Source: Antedon bifida
Taxonomy: Eukaryota > Echinodermata > Crinoidea > Comatulida > Antedonidae
Assembly (NCBI GenBank): GCA_963402885.1
Contig: OY727101.1
Span: 12,782,917-12,846,916 of the forward strand
DNA length: 64,000 nt
Reading direction: 5' to 3'
In this document: piece after piece, positions 42,401-45,880 of the stretch
Numbering within the stretch: position 1 is the first letter of the stretch
Layout: the number at the start of each line of letters is the position of its first letter
Position numbers and translations under genes: made by a program
The notes under the pieces: model-generated
What the model saw: the letters and a program-made list of their open reading frames with translations, nothing else
What the model was told of the DNA's origin: nothing
Database searches by the model: none

Positions 42401-44826
42401 ATGAAAAATTATGATTGTGGATGTGAGAAACCACCGAACATACTGATTATTATTTAACAAACACGAAAAATCTCCGGAATCTCTATAATTACTACAGTAT
42501 GGAATTTCGTCCAATGAATGTTTGAAAATGGAGACATATACTATGGAAATACTGCATACAAACTCTGAACAATTATTTTTGTGACTGTGATAAACCCCAA
42601 TATTAAAACACGAGGACAAATCAACGACCCACACACAACAGAAACACTCTCCTTCAGGGTTTTTCCCAACCATTCGAGTATCAAAACACAGCGTGGTAGT
42701 CTTTCATTTATGTACAGACAACTGTCCAGTCAGAAAATCAATCTACGCATACCAAGAACGACTGCTGACAAGCTGTCATATTAAAAACTGTGAAAAATTG
42801 TCAATTTACTACAGAATTTGTTATTAAGACTACTGAAATAAATTTATAGCAACAAGTTAAAAACTCTGAAATATATATGTGTTGTAAAAACTATGATGAT
42901 TTTAAAAGCATCATTCAAAATGGTTTAAAACTGTTTTAATTATTTACACTTTAGTGTTTAAAACATATTTTAATGTAAGTAGGCCAAAGGTAATGAATAC
43001 ATTTTCAATGAACTGCATTTATAGTAACAGAAACCTGTATTTCAATTAAACCTACTGGTACTATTTGAATATTAAATTGGTTACATTGAAGATCCATTGA
43101 ATAATTTTAGATTAAAAAAAAAGAATACTAAAGCGTGGTTCCCACTAGTGACGCAGTGTAACGCAACCCAGTATTGACACAAAGTGCTGTATTGCATAAT
43201 CACAAGTGGGAACCGACGAAGCAACAGTGCTGCAAACATCGCAGGTTTGATTTCACGCAGGCGGGGGCAACACAATTATTTGAAGGCCATGTTCTTACGT
43301 TGCATAGTTTGCGTTACATTGCGTCGCTAGTGTGAACCAAACTTAAGGTGATACTTTGTAAAAGTAAATACTCTATAATAAAACCTAATGTACAGTACAG
43401 TTACTCAATACAATATACTGTAGTACTACCTTCTTCATCTGTATCTCCTTTGTTGTGGCTAAACACAGTTAGTTCTTTGTCAGTTAATTAAGATCAGCTG
43501 ACCTATAATGTCTTAAGTTAAGATCTTAAAGCTCAGGTACAGGCATGAATTTTAAATATAATATTTGGTTAATTGTACATAAATCAAATATTTGTAACAG
43601 AAATCAAGACGAAAAAACTTGAATTTCCCGTAATATGGTCAAATACAACATTTGGCAAAATTCTTCCATAAAAACCAGGAAGACTTTTTTTCAGTAGTTA
43701 GGTAGTTAACCTAATGTAATAACATGTCTGGTGACTCCCTAGATGGTGAAAAAAGATGGTGGATATACGGTGGATAATTTTTGCTATAGCATGAAAATAA
43801 AAATCTGAAGTTGAATAAAAATATCAGAAATGTAATATTCAAGTTATATTACCTATATTTATTCAGCTGATAATATTTTTTACCACACCGTTTATTTTTC
43901 ATAGCTTTTTAAAATGCCTCTCTATTTACAAAATGTGTGTACAAAAGAATAGAGATTTTACTATGTAATTTGAACTATCCCCCCACTGATAAGAAAGTGC
44001 CTATTTTCAACAAGCTCGTGTAACACAAATAAAATCTGAAAAATTATGAAACATAGGGGAAACTATAGATCGATAATTATTGAAATGTATGATCAATAGA
44101 AATTTTTTGCCCGTACCTGGCCTTTAAGTCAAACCAAAGCCATTATTAAAGCATTACCCTTCTTTAATGGCTAATGCATATCTGTGTCACATGTGTGTTT
44201 AAATAATATTGTTTTTATTTTTTTATTTAAATGCACAGACCATGCTGAAGGATTGAATTGAAGGATACAGAATATTCTCCATTCCTCCCACCACCCCAAA
44301 AAATAATAATTTTGTAAAATCATGAAATGAAATGTTAACTTTTTAGTACTTGTCTGTTAAAGTATGCTTTAAAATAGAAAAAGAAACACTCAGAACTTAA
44401 GTAACACTATGGGGTTTTATCCACAGCTAAGATTTTTTAAAAGCAGCATATATTTCATAAAAAACATGAATTATTGTTTTCTATTGTTTACTGCTGATCT
44501 CAACAAAGGTTGAAGTAGTTTTCAAGTCAAAATCATTTGAATTACATTCACAAGTGTAAACAAACCTCTGTGTATATAGCATGCATTCACACTGTGACTG
44601 AACAAATATACATTGTTGTACTCCATAGGACCTCATTCACACTGTGACTGTACAAACATACATTGTTGTACTTCATGGAACCTTTATAGCATTAAGCTGC
44701 TACAGGTATTTGACCCCACTTTCTTCTTGCAAAATAAGTGACAACCTTACCTGCTAAGTGTTTGATTGTGCTGCTGATCTGCCGGCTTGGGCCTCTTCGT
44801 CCGAGTGCATTCCGAAAATGTGCCAT
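280..44826 (-). CDS. SYNE1: Nesprin (SYNE1/SYNE2-like) giant spectrin-repeat protein, 5' part of gene
   Basis: Nesprins link the nuclear envelope to actin through two N-terminal calponin-homology (CH) domains, a long spectrin-repeat rod and a C-terminal KASH anchor. The exons run right to left: 44751-44826, 43430-43458, 27082-27145 (these three tentative), 21853-21914, 21536-21631, 20815-20892, 19983-20072, 18858-18875 (microexon), 16245-16417, 15308-15513, 14846-14940, then 23 rod exons down to 280-441. I checked reading phases across all 34; they chain without a break for 6,267 nt (2,089 codons). CH1 shows KKTFTNWINSYL, DLFEDIKDG, KLVNINASDIADG and IVLGLIWTII. CH2 shows GPSWRDGRAF, LLDPYD and NKPDEKSIMTYVSQF, close to vertebrate SYNE1/2. 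The rod is charged, heptad-rich and contains conserved Trp (spectrin-repeat-like), about 1,760 residues or some 16 repeats. The KASH end lies outside the window. SYNE1 and SYNE2 cannot be told apart here; invertebrates usually have one nesprin. Confidence 0.9.
1085..1411 (-). CDS. SYNE1: Nesprin rod exon, one full spectrin-type repeat
   Basis: 109 codons, DCLAEKPVIEDQISDVNVKL with KSLALIRNWMQDIKDKLEVF. The Trp helix is diagnostic. Confidence 0.92.
1964..2128 (-). CDS. SYNE1: Nesprin rod exon
   Basis: 55 codons, DCLEVSQSHVNDHQEFEDSI ending CQKKLQAIQ. Acceptor TCTGTTAG, donor CAA|GTAAGT. Confidence 0.85.
2369..2521 (-). CDS. SYNE1: Nesprin rod exon
   Basis: 51 codons, DLQNLVPSYDSLAQSIQVKA ending FNSITAQLK. 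Phase 0. Confidence 0.85.
2854..3147 (-). CDS. SYNE1: Nesprin rod exon
   Basis: 98 codons, EISKRWESKKPSFESVVGAS with LEKWLQDMEETLHAEKYFLF. Spectrin-type helix A. Confidence 0.9.
3641..3958 (-). CDS. SYNE1: Nesprin rod exon
   Basis: 106 codons, KLCEEIDGNQKLMNQVAEEA with LTKLQNEWSEVVKKVQEKKL. Ends in a Pro/Asp/Ser stretch, unusual for the rod and likely a linker. Confidence 0.9.
4168..4491 (-). CDS. SYNE1: Nesprin rod exon, one full spectrin-type repeat
   Basis: 108 codons, DLFSEISNKGKALEEVNEIL with AAQKDWQNLCTSSETLRDRL and AKEQLLPWMTATNKNL. Donor GTAAGT. Confidence 0.92.
4674..4991 (-). CDS. SYNE1: Nesprin rod exon, one full spectrin-type repeat
   Basis: 106 codons, DLEDIHKDLKGQETEVISMN... 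with LESKWNDFLQKMDALAEWQL. Two Trp in helix C/A register. Confidence 0.92.
5096..5210. repeat. GGGGACAC-box dispersed repeat
   Basis: A short, diverged copy of the dispersed family marked by CTATTAAGGGGACACC / GGTGTCCCCTTAATAG boxes and ending in CTACTGTA. It is in a nesprin intron and abuts the splice donor of the exon starting at 5215. Confidence 0.55.
5215..5358 (-). CDS. SYNE1: Nesprin rod exon
   Basis: 48 codons, DAVGLWEKYDQEKSKLLSSL ending AAVAQLK. Conserved-type Trp at position 6. Confidence 0.88.
5612..5776 (-). CDS. SYNE1: Nesprin rod exon
   Basis: 55 codons, ALQHDLEKATPLIDEEVVRA ending NQLKSIQ. Phase 0. Confidence 0.88.
5876..6096 (+). mobile_element. LINE 3' end with (ATTG)n tail
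   Basis: The plus strand encodes a short remnant of the reverse-transcriptase C-terminus: AFSCAAPILWNKLPIDIKTS followed by NINTFKTRLKTHF. This is the W.LP..I...F K..LK pattern common to CR1/L2-like LINEs. An AT-rich tail and tandem ATTG units follow, ending 15 bases from a nesprin splice donor. The fragment is 5'-truncated and dead. Confidence 0.75.
6112..6538 (-). CDS. SYNE1: Nesprin rod exon, longest in window
   Basis: 427 bases with LDLVKDWMNQTNQTAEELLK, a run of Glu/Gln/Lys heptads and KSKETWNWILEKQKDLSKK. Covers more than one spectrin-type repeat. Confidence 0.92.
7011..7231 (-). CDS. SYNE1: Nesprin rod exon
   Basis: 221 bases including IPYCRDCLQEMQNCVKTLSA and LPEKWNEYNQ. Exits in phase 2; joins the next exon as NQ-S-LDLVKDW (221+427=648). 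Confidence 0.88.
7377..7670 (-). CDS. SYNE1: Nesprin rod exon
   Basis: 98 codons, VFFDEQSNKLEEFLAASEDI ending HVLGLHK. Heptad-rich, phase 0. Confidence 0.88.
7978..8145 (-). CDS. SYNE1: Nesprin rod exon
   Basis: 56 codons, includes KAAELTNWLREADQRLEDQP, a textbook spectrin-repeat helix A. The donor AAG|GTCAGG is a weaker but acceptable GT site. Confidence 0.9.
8611..8754 (-). CDS. SYNE1: Nesprin rod exon
   Basis: 48 codons, AHFSNLPHYQKILEEKNKVV ending MNDRFQ. Helical and phase 0 at both ends. Confidence 0.85.
9018..9341 (-). CDS. SYNE1: Nesprin rod exon, one full spectrin-type repeat
   Basis: 108 codons, close to the length of a single repeat. Contains MKELVKWLDDGEALITEVKQ, a canonical helix A. 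Starts ELKLQCTKQEVNLKRL. Confidence 0.9.
9785..9940 (-). CDS. SYNE1: Nesprin rod exon
   Basis: 52 codons, VYMKNEETERQQREYAEFVK then NLRIWLDKKEQDI. Spectrin-type helix A ending LE at a phase-0 donor. Confidence 0.88.
10152..10320. repeat. GGGGACAC-box dispersed repeat
   Basis: Starts CTACAGTCGAAACTCTCC and ends GTGTCCCCTTAATAGAGGTT CTACTGTA, an approximately inverted pair of termini. A diverged middle reads GGGGACACAGTATAAGTGGA. Confidence 0.65.
10332..10493 (-). CDS. SYNE1: Nesprin rod exon
   Basis: 54 codons, TFFQDMSSWQDRQTVMNEAG... RWKDNFEEAK. Two conserved-type Trp in heptad context. Donor GTAAGT. Confidence 0.88.
10760..10950. repeat. GGGGACAC-box dispersed repeat
   Basis: At least five tandem-like boxes of TATTCAGGGGACACYCCAAT type are separated by ACCACGACCAAATG spacer. 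It is intronic in nesprin. Confidence 0.7.
11013..11218 (-). CDS. SYNE1: Nesprin rod exon
   Basis: 206 bases. Includes LLNMQKKQTNLSVEIRSVET and SELVESWLSQSSVALQDQ, a spectrin-type coiled helix with Trp. Donor CAG|GTAAAT. Confidence 0.88.
11488..11581 (-). CDS. SYNE1: Nesprin rod exon
   Basis: 94 bases encoding AFTQENTFFDQYEARLKDLE and RETENYKAVAD. Leaves in phase 1, complemented by the next exon (94+206=300). Confidence 0.85.
12128..12293. mobile_element. MITE, family with AAAGCTCTGTC termini
   Basis: A 166-bp palindromic element. The left end AAAGCTCTGTCCACACTATA is answered by an inverted AGTTTGATAGTGTAGACAG at the right. The middle holds short imperfect repeats (GCCCATATATGG, TACCATATTT). 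The flanking TA suggests a TA target. Other copies lie at 15115-15282, 18638-18755 and 45389-45536, with end fragments near 12779, 18481 and 26406. Confidence 0.8.
12314..12595 (-). CDS. SYNE1: Nesprin rod exon
   Basis: 94 codons, IHFQSLGQVHNTFQQIQATG... ending EQVKDILQDYN. Includes TEEKFSTWNVKYGSQ, a spectrin-repeat Trp helix. Acceptor in a C/T-rich run, donor T|GTAAGC. Confidence 0.88.
12779..12809. mobile_element. Solo end of AAAGCTCTGTC MITE
   Basis: About 30 bases (AGTTTGATAGTGTAGACAGA) match only the right terminus of the family in the same nesprin intron. A decayed or deleted copy. Confidence 0.6.
12994..13305 (-). CDS. SYNE1: Nesprin rod exon
   Basis: 104 codons. Contains KEVATWLRGAEDLLDRD, a typical spectrin-repeat helix A with conserved Trp, and SHYEQWRDKI in the preceding helix C. 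Phase 0 at both ends. Confidence 0.9.
14133..14252 (-). CDS. SYNE1: Nesprin exon: start of spectrin-repeat rod
   Basis: 40 codons, TAAASEELRMRSEVMEWIGK... ending REETYW. Helical and charged with a central Trp, as at the start of a spectrin-type repeat. The donor GG|GTAAGA and acceptor GTTTAG fit. Confidence 0.8.
14846..14940 (-). CDS. SYNE1: Nesprin exon: end of CH2
   Basis: Encodes (D)VDTNKPDEKSIMTYVSQFFQ then SFPEVGKETQE. DVD.NKPDEKSIMTYV is nearly identical in all nesprin and spectrin CH2 domains. Confidence 0.93.
15115..15282. mobile_element. MITE, family with AAAGCTCTGTC termini
   Basis: A near full-length palindromic copy (168 bp) in a nesprin intron, 25 bp from the splice donor of the CH2 core exon (15308). 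It carries two tandem CCAAATATGGTRGTGATATG boxes internally. Confidence 0.85.
15308..15513 (-). CDS. SYNE1: Nesprin exon: CH2 core
   Basis: Encodes GKHGVDIAIKDFGPSWRDGR, AFTTLLHNIREGLVDLHSL and FDVAERELGIAKLLDPY. The F..SWRDG.AF...IH and AE.ELGI..LLDPED motifs are standard CH2 residues. Acceptor TTGTACAG, donor G|GTAAGAT. Confidence 0.93.
16245..16417 (-). CDS. SYNE1: Nesprin exon: CH1-CH2 linker and start of CH2
   Basis: Encodes IEQNALQAMQLEDTSTDEAS, a Ser/Pro/Lys-rich linker (GNGPPPAKKQTPGKSR) and LTAKKALLEWAKKASKAK, which opens CH2. Vertebrate SYNE1 has the same layout: IEEL, a Ser-rich linker, then KKALLKWVQ. It exits in phase 2 into the next exon (...SKA-K-GKHGV). Confidence 0.9.
17212..17285 (-). 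mobile_element. tRNA-derived SINE fragment
   Basis: The minus strand reads ATGGTTAAGGGGTTAAGTCA ... TGTAGGTTCGAGTC, giving A-box and B-box spacing of a tRNA-derived promoter. Stems are incomplete. Confidence 0.5.
17933..18003. repeat. GGGGACAC-box repeat, short palindromic copy
   Basis: ACAGTAGAACCTATTAAAGG GACACC is followed within 30 bases by GTGTCCCCTTAATAGGGT, its inverse. This is the minimal hairpin form of the family. Confidence 0.7.
18386..18755. mobile_element. AAAGCTCTGTC MITE with duplicated flank
   Basis: A roughly 120-bp flank (TGTATAAGCTTATCAATATG...) plus the left end of the MITE is present twice: about 18388-18507 and 18546-18664. The second copy runs on into a complete MITE ending at 18755. 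The first carries only the left end. This looks like a local duplication after MITE insertion. Confidence 0.75.
18858..18875 (-). CDS. SYNE1: Predicted 18-nt microexon between CH1 and CH2 of nesprin
   Basis: An 18-base segment encodes FYDPAQ. It has a pyrimidine-rich acceptor (TGTTTTTACTTCCAG) and a consensus donor (CAA|GTAAGT). Both neighbouring exons are phase 0, so inclusion or skipping keeps the frame; inclusion gives ...IIVNQ-FYDPAQ-IEQNAL. It may be alternatively spliced. No homologue is recalled. Confidence 0.5.
19156..19366. mobile_element. MITE-like palindromic element, AAGGGTCTTTCACAC termini
   Basis: Left end AAAGGGCCTCTCACATCTG; right end GGTGTGAAAGACCCTTA in inverse orientation. 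A second element with the same termini lies at 49239-49434. Noncoding. Confidence 0.6.
19618..19746. repeat. GGGGACAC-box repeat, diverged copy
   Basis: Runs from ACAGTAAAACCCCAATTAAG TGTCC to a right end resembling AAGGGTTCTACTGT. Boxes are degenerate. Confidence 0.6.
19983..20072 (-). CDS. SYNE1: Nesprin exon: end of CH1
   Basis: 30 codons, IKLVNINASDIADGKTHIVL then GLIWTIIVNQ. The KLVNI..DI.DG...IVLGLIWTII string is diagnostic of CH1 in nesprins and spectrins. Donor CAG|GTAATT. Vertebrate paralogues usually continue directly into IEEL; here a microexon may intervene. Confidence 0.92.
20161..20258. repeat. 41-bp tandem repeat, 2.4 copies
   Basis: CATGTAACATTTTCCAATC with following bases starts at 20161, 20202 and 20243, 41 bp apart, in a nesprin intron. 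Confidence 0.85.
20815..20892 (-). CDS. SYNE1: Nesprin exon: CH1
   Basis: 26 codons, PVEQGRKRVHFITNINTALR then FLEKKK, corresponding to the 'KxRVHxxxNIxxALxFL' segment of CH1. Acceptor TTTTAG, donor AAG|GTAAAT, phase 0 at both ends. Confidence 0.9.
21366..21400. mobile_element. End fragment of TAGCTTACC MITE
   Basis: GTTTATCCAGGTAAGCTAGG followed by CACAAAATAGACTG is identical to the right end of the element at 33465-33600. Confidence 0.6.
21536..21631 (-). CDS. SYNE1: Nesprin exon: CH1
   Basis: 32 codons: HRPPKEVKDLFEDIKDGTIL followed by LALLTVLSGERL. This is the CH1 'DLFEDxKDG..LLxLLEVLSG' core that is near invariant in SYNE1, spectrin and plectin. Acceptor TTCTTACAG and donor GTAAGTATA. 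Confidence 0.9.
21710..21812 (+). mobile_element. LINE-type 3' tail with (ATT)n
   Basis: The segment TACAGCGCTTAGAGGTTTCA ... GGCGCTTTATAAATCCAGGA ends in ATTATTATTATTATT. This is the usual 3' end of CR1/L2-like LINEs (GCGCTTTATAAAT plus simple tail). No coding part remains. Confidence 0.6.
21853..21914 (-). CDS. SYNE1: Nesprin exon: start of CH1
   Basis: Encodes (D)EQERVQKKTFTNWINSYLSK, the first helix of CH1. The Trp in the NW motif and the flanking KKTF are hallmark CH residues. Acceptor TTTTTTTCCAG; donor AAG|GTAAGT. It enters in phase 1. Confidence 0.88.
22336..22668. repeat. Large foldback made of two tRNA-derived SINE copies
   Basis: Left arm 22336-22481 and right arm 22532-22668 are inverted copies with near-perfect match over about 140 bp and a 50-bp spacer. 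Each arm holds a tRNA-like part: A-box-like TGGTCTAGAGG and B box GGTTCGAGTCC. A shared 3' part contains GTACTTAGTATAAAGTACAA. In the complete right-hand copy the acceptor stem pairs poorly, so this is a SINE head rather than a working tRNA gene. Confidence 0.8.
24058..24500. mobile_element. 443-bp palindromic element, ACAGGTTTCCCTC termini
   Basis: Starts ACAGGTTTCCCTCTAATTAA AGACC; ends GGTCTTTATTTGGAGGGAAA CCTGT, its inverse. The CCCTCCAATTAAAAACCAC motif recurs inside. Noncoding; resembles a nonautonomous DNA transposon. Confidence 0.7.
25035..25115 (-). mobile_element. tRNA-like SINE head or tRNA pseudogene
   Basis: The minus strand shows an anticodon-like arm CTGC-ATATCAA-GCAG and a perfect T arm CCAAG-TTCGAAT-CTTGG with B box GTTCGAATC. 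The D arm is recognisable (AATGGTTAGGACA). The acceptor ends do not pair, so a functional tRNA is unlikely. Confidence 0.55.
26060..26114. repeat. GGGGACAC-box repeat fragment
   Basis: AACAGGACACACTATTAGTC and TTCCCTTAATATGGGATCTA CTGTA; a short, worn hairpin copy. Confidence 0.5.
26406..26431. mobile_element. Fragment of AAAGCTCTGTC MITE end
   Basis: About 25 bases match the left terminus of the family; the rest is absent. Confidence 0.5.
26694..26878. repeat. GGGGACAC-box dispersed repeat
   Basis: Starts TACAGCAGATCCCCTCTTTA and ends CCAAAGGTGTCCCTTGTTCT ACTGTA. Internal boxes alternate with an AATGAGAGGAAATATATGTA spacer, the same spacer as in the arrays at 29.9 and 31.2 kb. Confidence 0.7.
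27082..27145 (-). CDS. Candidate exon just upstream of nesprin CH1
   Basis: The segment encodes GYYHYLKMYDRQTSVRKVKL plus R, then a split codon G|AT (Asp) shared with the first certain CH1 exon. The join reads ...VKLRDEQERVQKKTF, matching the DEQ.xVQKxTF start of nesprin CH1. The donor is G|GTTAGT and the acceptor TTACAAAAAG. If translation began here, the internal ATG at 27124 would give a 14-codon first exon instead. Confidence 0.55.
28210..28377. mobile_element. MITE, 168 bp, GTGGC-TATTCACC termini
   Basis: Left GTGGCGGTATTCACCATTTT CACACTTAGG and right CCTAAGTGTGATTGGTGAAT ATGGCCAC are inverted repeats. The middle repeats TTTAAGGGAAATA. Confidence 0.75.
28909..29095 (-). mobile_element. 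LINE 3' end (L2/CR1-like), minus strand
   Basis: The minus strand encodes VWNQLLPHIHQ ... FKLLLKSHLFNN, the W.LP..I...F K..LK..LF terminus of LINE reverse transcriptases. It is followed by AGCGCTTTATAAAGTTTATT and an (ATT)n tail. Confidence 0.65.
29848..30530. repeat. Minisatellite array of GGGGACAC-box unit
   Basis: About eight tandem copies of a roughly 60-80-bp unit: spacer AAATGAACAAAGAGCAATAT, then TTTACCCTATTATTCAAGGG, then ATACCTCTATTAAAGGGACA. Adjacent copies are near identical (e.g. about 29990-30060 and 30061-30132), implying recent expansion. The short reading frame through it is only the repeat translated. Confidence 0.85.
30851..31018. mobile_element. Short palindromic repeat, TACAGTCAAC termini
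   Basis: Begins TACAGTCAACTCTCCCAATA CCGG and ends GGGTTGACTACTGTA. The inverted termini are imperfect; interior includes CTCCTAATATCAGATTTTTC. Likely a worn MITE. Confidence 0.45.
31170..31478. repeat. GGGGACAC-box dispersed repeat
   Basis: Several boxes with AACAATTGAGGGACAATATA spacer occur twice. Right end GTGTCCCCTTAATAGGTGTT CTACTGT. Confidence 0.7.
32010..32460. repeat. Degenerate CTTCTTCTACAACTACAA minisatellite
   Basis: The motif CTTCTTCTACAACTACAATA recurs about nine times with variable AT-rich spacers (ACAATCTTTTAAATTTTCA). The plus strand is strongly pyrimidine-skewed. The short frames here are translations of the repeat, not genes. Confidence 0.75.
32511..32600. mobile_element. 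Fragment of AGATGTATTGTCCCC MITE
   Basis: TAAAGATGTATTGTCCCCTA AACAT and following bases match the left end of the TTAA-flanked element at 46750-47096. Confidence 0.55.
33465..33600. mobile_element. Small palindromic MITE with perfect inner hairpin
   Basis: GTGCTAGCTTACCCGATAAA TGCC at the left is answered by GGCATTTGCCAGTTTATCCA GGTAAGCTAGGCAC at the right. The core GCCCTATTCTCCTC / ATATCTCGCTGTTTTGAGGA pairs across about 15 bases. A terminus copy is also at 21366. Confidence 0.7.
34700..34925. repeat. Two diverged direct copies of a ~150-bp segment
   Basis: ATTGGTTTGATGGAGGTTTG CACAGGGTTTTTTGGGGG near 34721 recurs as ATTGGTTTTAAGGAGGTTAG TGCAGGGTTTTTTGGGG near 34876. Confidence 0.65.
35582..36340. 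repeat. Left terminal inverted repeat of the TTAA transposon
   Basis: Pairs with 41087-41840 reversed. Conserved landmarks include GTGGCAAGGGTCAAAATTTC, GCGCTCCGCGCCAGAGCCAC and ATTAAGCAATTA near the inner limit. Small indels and substitutions make the arms roughly 85-90% similar by eye. Confidence 0.85.
36379..36538. mobile_element. Palindromic MITE nested in the TTAA transposon
   Basis: Left AAGCCTGTTATGTTTTCCAC AAGGTGAA is answered by TTTCGCCTAGTGGAAAACAG GCTT. 160 bp, CpG-rich core with GTGCGCGTATACGCG. It sits just inside the left inverted repeat. Confidence 0.75.
36568..36966. mobile_element. Second nested palindromic element, CGCACGAGCACG termini
   Basis: Left AGGGAGTTTTCGCACGAGCA CGTTAACG and right CGTTAACGTTCATGTGCTCG TGCGAAATTTCCT are inverted. 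About 400 bp, noncoding, much richer in CpG than the host transposon. Confidence 0.75.
37145..38773 (-). pseudogene. Transposase C-terminal exon: RNase H-like core, C2H2 finger, acidic tail
   Basis: A 542-residue open frame. It starts close to DWFGKRGLPWHITVLTKKNK, then VYLRQDNAGCYHSAL, RRIDFSDPQGGKGACDRKAA and HIKNHMNKYL, which look like later acidic motifs of an RNase H-fold transposase. A zinc-finger-like GCIRSYQRYSSLEKHLDYEN H follows, then an Asp/Glu run (HDDDDDEDDDYDSNEDGDE) and a conserved C-terminus DITIKRKKPYIDLLGKLV. In relatives I recall, about 100-150 residues, including a QDWAMKFLP-like first acidic motif, precede DWFGKRG; here exon 3 is followed by only about 90 bases of AT-rich sequence, so that block appears deleted. 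Confidence 0.7.
38862..39885 (-). pseudogene. Transposase exon 3, with a frameshift
   Basis: Encodes ESNKDEFYMPLATPTCQTPA ... TFKELQKWIPNLTRYRFNVA ... STLRRVLSVCSASVRKSLQG LDYIS. The frame then moves by one base near 39024, after which the conserved continuation ANGGKAFDDLENIVDKLGDC ... AKRYLKGDYK is read in another frame. One extra T explains this. Ends in donor AAG|GTAATA. The frameshift marks this copy as non-autonomous. Confidence 0.65.
40127..40233 (-). pseudogene. Transposase exon 2
   Basis: Encodes (G)ICSTCRKMLKSLLPVTSNTE ... DQMSALTT. The C..C pair completes the Cys-rich module of exon 1. Phase matches on both sides. Confidence 0.6.
40330..40765 (-). pseudogene. Transposase exon 1, Cys/His-rich N-terminus
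   Basis: From the ATG at 40765: MALSSNKMEISCSFKSVVGG, then IAAHRHMFRFTGIDSEVDLI and TVCPLHRSELGLGWSRGNNN RC. C..HR...LG..W and the later CDRG / TGTFLQVGSG pattern suggest a zinc-binding fold continued by ICSTCRK in the next exon. Donor CAG|GTAAAT. The frame is open further upstream, so the start is uncertain. Confidence 0.6.
41087..41840. repeat. Right terminal inverted repeat of the TTAA transposon
   Basis: Inverse of the left arm, e.g. GTGGCTCTGGCGCGGAGCGC and GAAATTTTGACCCTTGCCAC. Ends CTGGCTCTC next to TTAA. Confidence 0.85.
43131..43343. mobile_element. MITE, TGGTTCCCACTAGTGACGCA termini
   Basis: Left TGGTTCCCACTAGTGACGCA and right TGCGTCGCTAGTGTGAACCA are inverted repeats. The inside carries a further inner pair (ACAAGTGGGAACCGACG). 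It lies between two predicted 5' nesprin exons. Confidence 0.75.
43430..43458 (-). CDS. Candidate 29-nt second exon of nesprin
   Basis: A minus-strand segment with a good acceptor (AACTGTGTTTAG) and donor (AAG|GTAGTA) encodes (A)TTKEIQMKK. It enters in phase 1 and leaves in phase 0, exactly joining the candidate exons at 44751-44826 and 27082-27145. Very short exons are easy to find by chance, so transcript support is needed. Confidence 0.4.
44584..44691. repeat. 50-bp tandem duplication
   Basis: CATTCACACTGTGACTGAAC ... starts at 44584 and again at 44634 with few differences, about 60 bases downstream (minus sense) of the predicted nesprin first exon. Confidence 0.85.
44751..44826 (-). CDS. 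Candidate first coding exon of nesprin
   Basis: On the minus strand an ATG at 44826 opens 25 codons (MAHFRNALGRRGPSRQ...) that end in a strong donor, G|GTAAGG, in phase 1. The surrounding 100 bases are more CpG-rich than the neighbourhood, as expected near a promoter. The next minus-strand exon-like segment, 43430-43458, accepts phase 1. I infer it is the nesprin start because phases chain to the CH1 exons. It could instead start another gene. Confidence 0.45.
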
Positions 44827-45388
44827 TTCAACTGGGTACTATTTAAAATTCAAAAATTACACCTTTTCCAAACAGTACACCTTTCTATATTATATTCCGA
44901 CTGTAGTATCACTTCCTTTTTGATGTTGCACGAGTTGCGATTGCGTTACCATGGAAATGTTCATAAGGGTGATTAAAAGGCAGTAAAGTTGGTAGCATAC
45001 TTGGTTGCTATGTAGGGCAACTTGAACTTGTTTAGCCTCTGCTGTTTGAAACCTGAGTGGAAGAGAGCAAAGTGAATTATAGACAGGGCCTCAAGAGACC
45101 TACAGAGAGGAATGCTATAGGCCTATACAGTCAGTGCAGTGTGATATGTGATATCTGTACACCAAGCCAGGTTGCCTTGTTTTTACACCCATTACTGCAA
45201 CTTGTTGATTCTCATATTATTACTCCGGACCATGATACTTTACAGTATGTACAGTACAGATAAATAACTCCAAAGAAACAAGACATTTATCCTATTAATA
45301 TTGTTTGTGAAAAAATAATCCTATAGCTACTGTAGCAGCCTCCATCTGGCATTGTGCTCATCTTTGTTTTTTAGCCAATTTACATTCA

Positions 45389-45536
45389 TAAAGCTCTGTC
45401 TACACTATCAAATGTGATGTGCCCATATATGGATATAATGATGTCATATCACTACCATATTTGGACATATTACTGCCATACTAGGGCATGTCACACTTTT
45501 TTGTCAAACTAGTTTGATAGTGTAGACAGAGCTTTA
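45389..45536. mobile_element. MITE, family with AAAGCTCTGTC termini
   Basis: A 148-bp palindromic copy with both termini intact (TAAAGCTCTGTCTACACTAT and its inverse). It lies upstream of the predicted nesprin first exon. Confidence 0.85.
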
Positions 45537-45619
45537 AGCACATAGGGAAGGGCAGAGGGTCGTTTGATGGAAATAAATGAATATGCACAAAAAAACAAAT
45601 TTTATAAAATGGCCTTCTT

Positions 45620-45790
45620 GGCCAATATAAATGAATGACAACCATGGCCGTAGTATGATTGATAAGGTTTCAACCTGACCACTTATTCACGAATCGCCTT
45701 TGATAACCCTCTGGCCCGCACAAAGATTGTTCCCTTTTCTTGCGATCAACGCACCACTTTATTTCTTGGGTACGGCACTGGTAACCACTA
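45620..45790. repeat. Dispersed repeat, inverted copy at 53.3 kb
   Basis: TAAGGTTTCAACCTGACCAC TT and AGATTGTTCCCTTTTCT match, in reverse complement, the segment at 53345-53465 inside an oxygenase intron. Family unknown. Confidence 0.6.
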
Positions 45791-45844
45791 AAAATTATCT
45801 CGTGCCACGCTTTACTGTTCAATAATGCTCATTCAAAAACCAAC

Positions 45845-45880
45845 CTGTGGTGTGCGCTGCCTGTAACTGCTGTACGCCAT
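45845..45880 (-). CDS. Possible short first coding exon (weak)
   Basis: An ATG in good context (GCCATGG) opens MAYSSYRQRTPQ followed by donor CAG|GTTGGT, phase 0. It could be an alternative first exon joining 27082-27145, or the start of another gene, or chance. Confidence 0.25.
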
